Shown here: positions 1 through 4,918 of the stretch, piece by piece
Position numbering within the stretch: position 1 is the stretch's first letter
Layout of the letters: each line of letters begins with the position of its first letter
Assembly (NCBI GenBank): GCA_030631505.1
Contig: DAOVKX010000047.1
Coordinates: 1-7,590 of the forward strand
Source: Candidatus Nanohaloarchaea archaeon
GTDB taxonomy: Archaea; EX4484-52; DAOVKX01
Length of the DNA stretch: 7,590 nucleotides
Direction: 5' to 3'
The notes under the pieces: generated by a model
Seen by the model: only the letters and a program-made list of their open reading frames with translations
Databases searched by the model: none
What the model was told of the DNA's origin: nothing
Made by a program: the position numbers and the translations under genes

Positions 1-285
1 GGCTACCGCTCTCACGGCCCCTATGGATTACAGGCATGTTGGGCTTTTACCCCGACATCAACCTAATCCACTGCAGTCTCATCCTTAGGCACCGAAGCTT
101 TCAGAAACCACTCCTTCCAGATGTGATTTCTTATCAGGTTTTACCCTCAGTTTCCCGAGATTATCCCTGACCTAAGGGCAGATTAACTACATGTTACTCA
201 GCAGTTCGCCCTGACCGAAATCAGAGACTCGCATGGCTTAATCGAATCCCAATAGCAGTATCCTCCGACAGGATCAACCGGAATT
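1..285 (-). rRNA. rrs: 16S ribosomal RNA, 5' part (partial)
   Basis: Read on the minus strand, the segment begins AATTCCGGTTGATCCTGTCG, the near-universal start of archaeal small-subunit rRNA. It continues with the conserved ATTCGATTAAGCCATGCGAG and CTGAGTAACATG stretches. The gene runs out of the window at position 1, so only about the first 285 nt (helices around V1 and the start of V2) are present. The 5' end is placed at about 284-285 by similarity to other archaeal 16S starts and may be off by one or two bases. It lies on the same strand as the ribosomal-protein and tRNA genes, 286 nt after tRNA-His. Whether the usual 16S-tRNA-Ala-23S order follows cannot be seen. Confidence 0.97.
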
Positions 286-429
286 GGTAAGTTCACAGAG
301 TTTCACCTATTTCTGGCCCTTATTAAAAAATAAAAGCCAACATTTTCTGTTTGACGCAGTTGATACGTAACCCTCATTGTTATCTTAAAAACTAAGGCAC
401 CAACACTCTGCGCCAACTAAAAACAGACA

Positions 430-444
430 TAAAATATATTTTTA
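430..444 (-). promoter_or_regulatory. Possible TATA box of the rRNA promoter
   Basis: On the minus strand the sequence AAATATATTTTATG follows a purine-rich ACTAAAA that could act as a BRE. A start about 25 nt downstream would give a leader of roughly 120 nt before 16S. The region is AT-rich throughout, so this is a pattern match only. Confidence 0.3.
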
Positions 445-487
445 GTATAACCTATTTTTCTTTTAAGATTTAAATGTCTTTCTGCAA

Positions 488-567
488 CATCAAAACCTAA
501 AATTTTGATGCATGTTCTTAAAAAACATATCATACTGGAATTAGATAAACGAACTTCGAATAAGTTC
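488..567 (-). other. Three tandem hairpins downstream of tRNA-His
   Basis: Perfect inverted repeats lie at 551-556/562-567 (GAACTT...AAGTTC, 5-nt loop), 512-516/524-528 (ATGTT...AACAT) and 488-495/503-510 (CATCAAAA...TTTTGATG, 7-nt loop). They fill the spacer just after the tRNA-His 3' end. They could act as a terminator or processing region for the upstream transcript, or as part of the rRNA leader. None is followed by a clean U-run. Confidence 0.45.
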
Positions 568-585
568 ATAGGGCGAGGAGGGGGA

Positions 586-728
586 TTTTCACCAACACAA
601 AGCCATACTGACGTATTAAAATAAATTGGTAATTTTTTATTCAAATCTTTCGTTTAATCACCAATTGCAAGATTGGGCTTGAGCGCAAAGCGCGAAACCC
701 ACAAGGCGTCAACGGACTTTGCGGTTGT
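586..728 (-). other. tRNA-His T-loop intron (59/60), 143 nt
   Basis: The intron fits a bulge-helix-bulge: outer helix GGGGG/CCCCC, central 4-bp helix TTCA/TGAA, and 3-nt bulges AAA and AAT, each cut after the second base. The next helix pairs CAACCGCAAAGTC near the 5' end with GGCTTTGTGTTGG near the 3' end, with small bulges. Inside are a hairpin with GCGC-TTT-GCGC at its tip (683-693) and an 11-bp stem AATTGGTGATT/AATTACCAATT. No open frame for a homing endonuclease is present. The core is shared with the tRNA-Ser intron. Confidence 0.85.
672..701. repeat. 30-bp block shared by two tRNA introns (tRNA-His copy)
   Basis: This block is identical to 5475-5504 in the tRNA-Ser intron. It encodes the hairpin with GCGC-TTT-GCGC at its tip and TGGG/CCCA at its base. 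Similarity continues with a few gaps to about position 625. Confidence 0.9.
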
Positions 729-823
729 TTTGAACCCCCGCATTGGGATCCACAATCCCAAGGACTAACCAAGCTATCTTACCCTCACCAGTAAATATTC
801 AGTTAATAATGCAAGGGGAGGGA

Positions 824-867
824 TTTTCAGTGGAAAGCTGAAAGCGTTGAAAGCTTGCTTTCTCACA
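824..867 (-). other. tRNA-Leu(UAG) T-loop intron (59/60), 44 nt
   Basis: The T stem GAGGG/CCCTC is the outer helix. TTCG pairs with TGAA as the 4-bp central helix (one G-U pair), flanked by 3-nt bulges AAT on both sides. The inner helix GTG-GAAAGC/GCTTTCCAC has one bulged A. Removal leaves the T loop TTCGAAT. It is the smallest T-loop intron here and lacks the long module of the His and Ser introns. Confidence 0.87.
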
Positions 868-916
868 TTCGAACCCTCGAACTCACTAAGAGACTGGGTC
901 CTAAGCCCAGCGCCTT

Positions 917-1076
917 TTTCTGTAAAACATCTAAGTTCAGTTATTGGTTTAACTTATGCTTGATAGTTCATAACTACTATAGTTAGCAAAGTTAGTAAAC
1001 TATGTATTTTAACCAACTGCAAGCGCAATATCGAAACTTGCTTTCGATATGCGTTGATTGAACTTAGTAAGTTCAG
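917..1076 (-). other. tRNA-Leu(UAG) D-loop intron, about 160 nt
   Basis: The D-loop halves AAGTCTGG(T) and (A)AAGGC are separated by about 160 nt. TCTG of the 5' exon can pair with CAGA just before the 3' exon as the central BHB helix. The outer helix would be the 3-bp D stem with an internal loop, so the cut sites are good only to about two bases. The intron opens with the hairpin TGAACTT-ACT-AAGTTCA and contains ATATCGAAA...TTTCGATAT. Its two ends match the D-loop intron of tRNA-Leu(UAA). Confidence 0.8.
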
Positions 1077-1113
1077 ACCAGACTTGGCGACCCCTGCAAT
1101 GCTCCTGTCGGGA

Positions 1114-1212
1114 TTTCCAAACTCAAAACCAATGCACTTGTGACTGAAAGTCACGGGTTGACTTCAGCCAAAGGCTGAATGTCAAGGAAAGCGCCGGCTG
1201 ATTTTGCAGCCG
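1114..1212 (-). other. tRNA-Glu T-loop intron (59/60), 99 nt
   Basis: The outer helix is TCGGG/CCCGA, and the central helix is TTCA/TGGA with one G-U pair. The bulges are AAC and AAT, and the spliced T loop is TTCAAAT. The 5' end, ACGGCTGCAAAATCA, is the same as in the tRNA-Ser intron and can pair with GGTTTTGAG near the 3' end. Two strong hairpins follow: TTGAC(A)TTCAGCC-TTT-GGCTGAAGTCAA (1158-1185) and GTGACT-TTC-AGTCAC (1140-1154). Confidence 0.85.
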
Positions 1213-1233
1213 TTTGAACCCGAGTCGCCGGCT

Positions 1234-1290
1234 TTCTTCACAAATCTTAAAAATGCAAAACATTTTTAATCTAATTCAGGGAAGTTCGTT
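1234..1290 (-). other. tRNA-Glu anticodon-loop intron (37/38), 57 nt
   Basis: This is the canonical archaeal position. CTTT of the anticodon loop pairs with GAAG near the 3' splice site as the central 4-bp helix, with bulges CAA and AAA. The inner helix is ACGAA/TTTGT. Further inside is an AT-rich hairpin AAAAATG...CATTTTT. Confidence 0.85.
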
Positions 1291-1333
1291 TGAAAGGCCG
1301 GAATGCTTGACCGGACTACACCACAGGAGCAAA

Positions 1334-1534
1334 TTAATACCAATCTTTGTATTTTGCAATTTTTTCTATTAAATCAACATGAGTGAGGAACACACTCCTG
1401 CAACAATAGGAGTTTACACCTAACGCATCCAAAATCTTTGCTGGCTTTTTGCCTGTTTTAATTTCTCTGTTGAATTGTTCCCATTTACCTGCTATGGGCG
1501 CACCGCAGGATATACATCTCACAGGAATAATCAT
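1334..1534 (-). CDS. rpoN: DNA-directed RNA polymerase subunit N
   Basis: A 66-residue protein starting MIIPVRCISCGAPIAGKW matches RpoN, the archaeal counterpart of Rpb10. This small zinc-binding subunit helps assemble the D-L-N-P platform of RNA polymerase. The N-terminal CxxC (Cys7, Cys10) and the YCCR motif further on supply the four zinc ligands, and the length is normal. The frame is open upstream to 1651, but that extension lies inside rps9. The ATG at 1534 is preceded by GAGGTGATTTG, a strong Shine-Dalgarno site, and begins just after the rps9 stop. The order rps9-rpoN is conserved in archaea. The genes that often follow (rpoK, rps2) are absent here and tRNA-Glu follows at once. Confidence 0.96.
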   Translation of the reverse strand: MIIPVRCISCGAPIAGKWEQFNREIKTGKKPAKILDALGVNSYCCRSVFLTHVDLIEKIAKYKDWY

Positions 1535-1538
1535 CAAA

Positions 1539-1943
1539 TCACCTCTTACTTGATTGTCTTTTCCTTCTTGGCCCTTTACACGATCTTGATTCCTTATGTG
1601 GTTCTGTTCTTCTTGGGTCGTAAACCAGTAAACTTTTATCATATCTTGCAAAGGTTTCTTTTAGTTTGTTGCTTTTACTCCATACAACAAGCCCTTTTGC
1701 TATCGCCTGCCTGGCGGCTTCAATTTGCCCGTTGACACCCCCACCTTGAACTATAACATCAATATTGATTTTTTTGATTAAATCTTCACTTAAGTTTACA
1801 ACTTCCTTCACTTTCAGCCGTAACATCTCTGTTTGAATATTGTCTACTAAAACTTTATTTATTTTTATTACTCCATCCCCATCCCTTAGTGTTGCTCTTG
1901 CTCTTGCCGTTTTTCTTTTACCTGTAGCGTGTATGATTTTCAT
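1539..1943 (-). CDS. rps9: 30S ribosomal protein uS9
   Basis: The 134-residue protein begins MKIIHATGKRKTARARATLRDGDG, the typical uS9 N-terminus, and carries GGGVNGQIEAARQAIAKGL in the middle. Its basic tail, DPRRTEPHKESRSCKGPRRK, reaches the P-site tRNA in the small subunit. The last residues are QSSKR, whereas many archaeal homologues end in SYR; SKR is more like the bacterial ending. The ATG directly abuts the rpl13 stop, and its Shine-Dalgarno AAGGTGAT lies inside the last rpl13 codons, so translation is probably coupled. The TGA stop overlaps the rpoN ribosome-binding site. Confidence 0.97.
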   Translation of the reverse strand: MKIIHATGKRKTARARATLRDGDGVIKINKVLVDNIQTEMLRLKVKEVVNLSEDLIKKINIDVIVQGGGVNGQIEAARQAIAKGLVVWSKSNKLKETFARYDKSLLVYDPRRTEPHKESRSCKGPRRKRQSSKR

Positions 1944-2360
1944 TTAATCACCTTTAGTCTTAAGCCATGCACACAAATCCTTTAAAGTGACGTATTTTTG
2001 ATCTTTTAATGAAACTTTATTAATCTTGTCTACAGTAATTATTTCACCTTCAAGATTTTTGGGCTTTTCTGTATAGACTTTCAATTTTTTTAAACTTTCT
2101 CTTCCTTTAGCTCGTTTTCGCGGAACCATACCCTTTATAGCACGTTTTAATAATTTATCAGGTGTTTTGGATATAAAAGGGCCTTTAAACCTGTCACCTA
2201 TATCTACAAGTTTTTTATATTTTTCAAAAATGTTTTCTTTTCTGCCAGAGATCACAGCTTTTTCAGCATTGATTATCACAACTTCCTCTCCATTGAGAAT
2301 TTTTTTTGCAGTAAAACTCGCCAGTTTCCCAAGTATTAAATCAGTAGCATCAATTATCAT
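1944..2360 (-). CDS. rpl13: 50S ribosomal protein uL13
   Basis: The 138-residue protein has the uL13 layout: N-terminal IIDATDLILGKLASFTAKKIL, then VVIINAEKAVISGRKENI. The conserved RNA-binding segment AIKGMVPRKRAKGRESLKKL lies at about residues 74-93, with LKVY just after it. The length is normal for archaea. The start at 2360 follows a Shine-Dalgarno (TAGGTGTAAAT) that overlaps the stop of rpl18e 8 nt upstream. The stop directly abuts the rps9 ATG. rpl18e-rpl13-rps9-rpoN is a conserved archaeal operon segment. Confidence 0.97.
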   Translation of the reverse strand: MIIDATDLILGKLASFTAKKILNGEEVVIINAEKAVISGRKENIFEKYKKLVDIGDRFKGPFISKTPDKLLKRAIKGMVPRKRAKGRESLKKLKVYTEKPKNLEGEIITVDKINKVSLKDQKYVTLKDLCAWLKTKGD

Positions 2361-2368
2361 ATTTACAC

Positions 2369-2734
2369 CTAAGCCATGATTCTTATTTTTTTTCCTTTTG
2401 GGTTTTTAACCATCAGTTCTTCAATCGATAGATACATACTCTTGGTGAGTTGCAGCTTTTTTATGGCAGATTCAGAGGCATTTAATGCAGATACTGTTAA
2501 TGGTTTTGTTAATGAACCATCGCCCAGAAGTTTTCCTGGGATTAGTGCAGTCTCATTTTTCTTGCAGTATTTCTCCAGTTTATTCAAGTTTACCTCAGCC
2601 CTTTTTCTTGCAGGCTTCTGCAGTCTGTCTGCTATATCTCTCCAGAGTTTAACTTTTTCTTTTCTTGACTGCTTTTTTAATGATATAATCAATTCCTGTG
2701 TTTTCTGATTTGTCGGACCTGTCCGTTTCGCCAT
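2369..2734 (-). CDS. rpl18e: 50S ribosomal protein eL18
   Basis: The 121-residue protein belongs to the eL18 family (uL15-like fold) of the large subunit. Family features seen are MAKRTGPTNQKTQELI at the start, the run WRDIADRLQKPARKRAEVNL (about residues 31-50), and VIPGK-like ALIPGKLLGDGSL near the middle. A basic C-terminus, NPKGKKIRIMA, closes it. The ATG at 2734 is preceded by TTGGTGATTTAA. It is the first gene after the only sizeable gap within the protein block, so it may head its own transcription unit. Confidence 0.95.
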   Translation of the reverse strand: MAKRTGPTNQKTQELIISLKKQSRKEKVKLWRDIADRLQKPARKRAEVNLNKLEKYCKKNETALIPGKLLGDGSLTKPLTVSALNASESAIKKLQLTKSMYLSIEELMVKNPKGKKIRIMA

Positions 2735-2874
2735 TTAAATCACCAATCTAATCAACATATGTTTAAGGAAATTAATTTGAACATTTCTATACTTTTTTCA
2801 TCCCTGCGATTTTTAGATAAAAAATATACCAAACCGCATCTATCTCTAATCTATCACACCACTATTATGAATTA
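2735..2874 (-). promoter_or_regulatory. Intergenic gap with a possible promoter for the rpl18e operon
   Basis: This 140-nt AT-rich gap between tRNA-Leu(UAA) and rpl18e holds no gene. On the minus strand GGTATATTTTTTATC (2816-2830) is the best TATA-like element. It would place transcription start near 2795 and leave a leader of about 60 nt. It is the only large non-genic interval between 2369 and 7590, which supports a promoter here. No terminator-like hairpin with a U-run follows the tRNA. Confidence 0.35.
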
Positions 2875-2921
2875 TGCAGGGGATGGGATTTGAACCCACG
2901 AAGGACCTACGTCCACAGGAT

Positions 2922-2937
2922 ATCTTAATAAGCATAA
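2922..2937 (-). other. tRNA-Leu(UAA) anticodon-loop intron (37/38), about 16 nt
   Basis: The stretch between CAGGA and TCCTG is 23 nt, so 16 nt must be removed for a 7-nt loop. CTTAA of the anticodon loop pairs with TTAAG near the 3' splice site, with short bulges GTT and ATA on either side. The exact cut could shift by one base. Confidence 0.75.
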
Positions 2938-2954
2938 CTTAAGTCCTGCGCCTT

Positions 2955-3175
2955 TTTCTGTGAGCTTTTGTACAACACAAGATTGTGCTTGAACGAACGT
3001 AAGTTTCTAAAAAAGCTTCGCTTTTTGGAATCTAAAAACACTTTCATGTTTTGGATTCCAAGAACCAAAAAGGTTCTTTAGAAACCAAAAATTGCATCGC
3101 AATTTTTTAGTTCGTGAAACACAAACGTTTTTGATTGAACTTTTTTTGACAAAGTGCATTTACTAAAAAGTTCAG
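2955..3175 (-). other. tRNA-Leu(UAA) D-loop intron, about 221 nt
   Basis: The intron lies between GTCTGG(T) and (A)AAGGC of the D loop. As in tRNA-Leu(UAG), TCTG pairs with CAGA across the splice sites, but the outer helix is weak, so the ends are uncertain by about two bases. It begins with TGAACTTTTT, which pairs with a later AAAAAGTTCA. It then holds a stem AAAAATTGC/GCAATTTTT (3087-3107) and a four-way junction at 3003-3085. No open frame is present. Confidence 0.8.
3003..3085 (-). repeat. Linker-free four-way junction inside the D-loop intron
   Basis: Inverted repeats fill the interval end to end. A closing stem GTTTCTA/TAGAAAC (3079-3085 with 3003-3009) encloses three adjoining hairpins. 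These are AAGAACC...GGTTCTT (3060-3078), GGAATC...GATTCC (3027-3059, extended by AAAACA/TGTTTT) and AAAAAGC-GAA-GCTTTTT (3010-3026). No base is left unpaired between the arms. The shape recalls a cloverleaf, but there is no tRNA-like anticodon or T-loop consensus. Confidence 0.8.
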
Positions 3176-3198
3176 ACCAGACTTGGCGACCCCTGCAC

Positions 3199-3927
3199 TT
3201 ATTTTTTCTTATCCTTGCTTTTGGGTTTTTTAACGGTTTTCGCCACCTTTGGTTTTTTGGTTCCTGATTTTTCCTGCTTTACTTTGTTTTCTAATTCTTT
3301 TAATTCTTTTTGTAGTATTTCTACTGCGTTTAATACAATATTTTCTGGTTTTTGTCCTGAAATTGAAACAACATTAACAATTATCCGGGTTTCATCCCCC
3401 TTTACCTCTAAAGCTTTTTTTTCATATTCAGCTATATCTCCTTTATCCATACCATGCTCTTTTAATGTTTTTGAATCTGGATAATACATATAACCGACTT
3501 TGGCAGGAATCCACTTTGCGTGTTCTTTTCCTTTACCGAACAAAGCAGTTGCTTCCAGTTTTATCTCTTGGTTTTCTAACAATTTAACAATTACTATATC
3601 AGGGTAACATGATTTAACTTTCTTATCCGTGCTTTTAAGGTCTTTTGCATAAACAGTGCAAGGTCCTTTTTTTTCCAAAACAAATTTAACCTGATAGTTT
3701 TCAACATTATCTTTGAAATCAAACGTTAATGGTATTAAACTCAGTCTGTGCGCCAGGATATCGTTATATAATGCAGAACTATTCTTGACAACATCCATCA
3801 GTTCTATGGCTAATGTTGGAACTTTATTGAGCATAGTTCTTCTTAATGCATTTACGAAGCCGGTATTTGTGTTTTTTATTTCAAACTCAACAAAATCAGT
3901 TTTCTTATTCAATAGTTTAACTTTCAT
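3199..3927 (-). CDS. rpoD: DNA-directed RNA polymerase subunit D
   Basis: The 242-residue protein is RpoD, the archaeal Rpb3/alpha-like subunit that pairs with subunit L to nucleate RNA polymerase assembly. The dimerisation region is clear: NALRRTMLNKVPTLAIELMD (about residues 26-45) and HRLSLIPL (60-67). The inserted domain around residues 75-170 lacks the cysteine cluster that binds an iron-sulphur centre in some archaeal D subunits. The dimerisation domain resumes with RIIVNVVSISGQKPENIV. A lysine-rich tail (about 216-242) follows and is probably disordered. The ATG at 3927 follows GGGTGTAATA, inside the 75-bp repeat shared with the rps4-rps11 junction. tRNA-Leu(UAA) starts 2 nt after the stop. 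Confidence 0.97.
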   Translation of the reverse strand: MKVKLLNKKTDFVEFEIKNTNTGFVNALRRTMLNKVPTLAIELMDVVKNSSALYNDILAHRLSLIPLTFDFKDNVENYQVKFVLEKKGPCTVYAKDLKSTDKKVKSCYPDIVIVKLLENQEIKLEATALFGKGKEHAKWIPAKVGYMYYPDSKTLKEHGMDKGDIAEYEKKALEVKGDETRIIVNVVSISGQKPENIVLNAVEILQKELKELENKVKQEKSGTKKPKVAKTVKKPKSKDKKK

Positions 3928-3996
3928 TATTACACCCTTCTCCCTCTTCTACCGCCAGATTTTCTTGTTTTATCATGTGGCTTCGGAGTTACATCT
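3922..3996. repeat. 75-bp exact direct repeat, copy 1 (rps11-rpoD junction)
   Basis: This segment is identical base for base to 4326-4400 and offset by 404 bp. It covers the last 21 codons and stop of rps11, the GGGTG Shine-Dalgarno, and the ATGAAA start of rpoD. The flanking bases differ on both sides, so the repeat ends cleanly at 75 bp. This is probably the original copy, because the coding part fits S11. Confidence 0.95.
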
Positions 3997-4331
3997 TCTA
4001 TTTTGCCAACTCTCAGACCTGTTCTGATTAGTGACCGTATCGCCGGTTGTGCGCCCTGTCCGGGACTCTCGGATTTATGCCCTCCGGGAGCTCTTACTCT
4101 TACATGGACTCCAGTTAACCCCTTTTCTTTTGCTTCTTCTGCTGCTTTCCTTGCGGCCTGCATAGCAGGATAAGGTGTTCCCTGCAGCCGGGACTTGTCC
4201 GTAACCATACCGCTGCTGCATTTTGATAAAGTTTCTGCTCCGCTGATGTCTGTAATTGTAATGAGAGTATTATTGGAACTGCTGTAAATATGGGCTATAC
4301 CCCATCGCTCTTTTACTCCTTCCCTTTTCAT
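3930..4331 (-). CDS. rps11: 30S ribosomal protein uS11
   Basis: The 133-residue protein matches archaeal uS11, which lines the platform of the small subunit near the mRNA exit. Visible family features are WGIAHIYSSSNNTLITITD (10-28) and SSGMVTDKSRLQGTPYPAMQ (39-58). HVRVRAPGGHKSESPGQGAQ (75-94) and the tail GKIEDVTPKPHDKTRKSGG ending in RRGRRV (133) follow. This tail is the usual S11 C-terminus, so S11 is the natural owner of the sequence that also ends S4. Start and stop are each followed or preceded by the same TAATAATG junction. rps13-rps4-rps11-rpoD is a standard archaeal order. Confidence 0.98.
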   Translation of the reverse strand: MKREGVKERWGIAHIYSSSNNTLITITDISGAETLSKCSSGMVTDKSRLQGTPYPAMQAARKAAEEAKEKGLTGVHVRVRAPGGHKSESPGQGAQPAIRSLIRTGLRVGKIEDVTPKPHDKTRKSGGRRGRRV

Positions 4332-4400
4332 TATTACACCCTTCTCCCTCTTCTACCGCCAGATTTTCTTGTTTTATCATGTGGCTTCGGAGTTACATCT
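4326..4400. repeat. 75-bp exact direct repeat, copy 2 (rps4-rps11 junction)
   Basis: This copy gives rps4 its last 21 codons and stop, and supplies the Shine-Dalgarno and ATGAAA start of rps11. The encoded tail (DVTPKPHD...GGRRGRRV) is not a usual S4 ending, so this copy is probably derived from the rps11-rpoD junction by recombination, or is an assembly artefact. Confidence 0.95.
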
Positions 4401-4906
4401 GGTTTCTTGACCCTTAATTTAAATGAGTTGTTCAGGTTTGAATTGACATTGTACCTGATGTCGTTTTCTTCATCCCTTGAAACTATGTAAGCCGGTGATG
4501 TAACTTTGTGATTGCCTACGGTTATATGTCCATGCACGATAAATTGCCGCGCCTGTATCGCTGTGTTTGCCAAATCTCTTTTAAGCAGAATGCTCCCAAG
4601 GTGCCGGTCCAGAATGTTTTCCACAGTTAAAGTTAAAATAGTATCCAATGTGGTATTATCTGCAGGAATAAAACCTTTATGTATAAGTTTTTTAATAAAT
4701 TTTTCCTTTTCTTCAGGATTCCTCACTGCAATTAAATCCTTTGCCCGTTTCCTTATTTTTTTCAGTACATTCTCTGCTTTCCATATCTCATTTTTCCTTC
4801 GCAGGCCATATTTTCTCATCAATATTTTCTCATCCTTGATTCTCTCGCTTTCATAAGGTCTTAATGGTCTGCTGTAATGCCTTCTCGATTTTTTTGGGTC
4901 ACCCAT
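4334..4906 (-). CDS. rps4: 30S ribosomal protein uS4, with an S11-like C-terminal tail
   Basis: The 190-residue protein is archaeal uS4, an early-binding small-subunit protein. It starts MGDPKKSRRHYSRPLRPYES, has the helical region with KYGLRRKNEIWKAENVLKKI (about 32-51), and carries an S4 RNA-binding domain, RHLGSILLKRDLANTAIQAR through GHITVGNHKVTSPAYIVSRD (101-145). Residues 170-190 are identical to the last 21 residues of S11, encoded by an exact copy of the DNA. The native S4 end was probably near SFKLRVKKP (about 161-169). The ATG follows AGGTAGATTCAA, 12 nt after rps13. Its stop lies 2 nt before the rps11 ATG. Confidence 0.95.
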   Translation of the reverse strand: MGDPKKSRRHYSRPLRPYESERIKDEKILMRKYGLRRKNEIWKAENVLKKIRKRAKDLIAVRNPEEKEKFIKKLIHKGFIPADNTTLDTILTLTVENILDRHLGSILLKRDLANTAIQARQFIVHGHITVGNHKVTSPAYIVSRDEENDIRYNVNSNLNNSFKLRVKKPDVTPKPHDKTRKSGGRRGRRV

Positions 4907-4918
4907 TTGAATCTACCT

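Larger units (their letters stand above)
286..571 (-). other. Non-coding spacer / 16S rRNA 5' leader
   Basis: This 286-nt AT-rich stretch between tRNA-His and 16S rRNA contains no convincing gene. A short open frame across 417-644 runs into tRNA-His and resembles nothing, so it is not called. On the minus strand three small hairpins follow the tRNA in a row (551-567, 512-528 and 488-510). A TATA-like box lies near 430-444, and about 145 nt of leader follow before the mature 16S end. Archaeal 16S is normally cut out of its precursor at a bulge-helix-bulge formed by leader and trailer. The trailer is outside the window, so that pairing cannot be tested. Confidence 0.7.
572..789 (-). tRNA. tRNA-His(GUG), interrupted by a T-loop intron
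   Basis: The anticodon arm TGGGA-TTGTGGA-TCCCA gives anticodon GTG. Two hallmarks of tRNA-His are visible: an extra encoded 5' G (G-1, position 789) and discriminator C73 (position 572) opposite it. The acceptor stem GTGAGGG pairs with TCCTCGC through two G-U wobbles. The 5' half runs through the T stem GGGGG and TTCAAA of the T loop (789-729). The last T-loop base, CCCCC and the acceptor strand lie at 585-572. They are separated by a 143-nt intron, and splicing gives a normal 75-nt tRNA with T loop TTCAAAT. CCA is not encoded. The D stem has an A10-C25 mismatch. It is the last tRNA before the 16S leader. Confidence 0.92.
810..1097 (-). tRNA. tRNA-Leu(UAG) with D-loop and T-loop introns
   Basis: The acceptor GCAGGGG (1097-1091) pairs with CCCTTGC (817-811), followed by discriminator A73 at 810. 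The anticodon arm CTGGG-CTTAGGA-CCCAG gives TAG (903-901). A short variable arm (CTC...GAG) and the G10-C12/G23-C25 D stem fit a class II leucine tRNA. Two introns break the gene: one after the D-loop GG(T/C), about 160 nt, and one of 44 nt in the T loop at 59/60. The spliced molecule is about 84 nt. The gene starts only 2 nt after tRNA-Glu ends, so the two must be cut from one transcript. CCA is not encoded. Confidence 0.92.
1100..1330 (-). tRNA. tRNA-Glu(UUC) with anticodon-loop and T-loop introns
   Basis: The acceptor GCTCCTG (1330-1324) pairs perfectly with CAGGAGC (1107-1101), and A73 is at 1100. The anticodon stem CCGGC/GCCGG holds a loop CTTTCA+A after removal of a 57-nt intron at 37/38, giving anticodon TTC (1294-1292). 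The T stem TCGGG/CCCGA is split by a 99-nt intron at 59/60. The spliced tRNA is 75 nt with a 4-nt variable loop, and CCA is not encoded. The gene begins 3 nt after the rpoN stop codon and ends 2 nt before tRNA-Leu(UAG), which suggests co-transcription with rpoN. Confidence 0.93.
2875..3196 (-). tRNA. tRNA-Leu(UAA) with D-loop and anticodon-loop introns
   Basis: The acceptor GCAGGGG (3196-3190) pairs with the 3' strand CCCCTGC, and A73 is at 2875. The anticodon stem CAGGA/TCCTG encloses CTTAAG plus A after removal of a 16-nt intron, giving anticodon TAA (2941-2939). The variable arm GGAC...GTCC and the uninterrupted T arm GTGGG-TTCAAAT-CCCAT fit a class II leucine tRNA. A second intron of about 221 nt splits the D loop. 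The mature length is about 85 nt, without encoded CCA. The gene starts 2 nt after the rpoD stop, so it is probably excised from the long ribosomal-protein transcript. Its 5' 29 nt, including the intron start, match tRNA-Leu(UAG). Confidence 0.93.

Noticed and set aside
417..644. Open frame of 75 codons on the minus strand
   Set aside because: It begins inside the tRNA-His intron, crosses the tRNA 3' exon and spacer, and its product resembles no family.
586..728. Box C/D guide RNA or homing endonuclease within the tRNA introns
   Set aside because: No clear paired C (RUGAUGA) and D (CUGA) boxes and no suitable open frame were found; only a GGTGATT resembles part of a C box.
954..1154. Open frame of 66 codons on the minus strand
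   Set aside because: It spans the tRNA-Glu 3' exon, the start of tRNA-Leu(UAG) and intron sequence; it is a chance frame.
1535..1651. N-terminal extension of rpoN
   Set aside because: It lies within rps9; the MIIPVRC start with GAGGTGATTTG upstream matches the family exactly.
3003..3085. Four-way junction as a hidden tRNA gene
   Set aside because: The arms have the wrong lengths, and no T-loop consensus or anticodon loop is present.
2875..3196. Repeated hairpins as a CRISPR array
   Set aside because: The hairpins differ from each other and there are no regularly spaced identical repeats; they are explained as intron structure.
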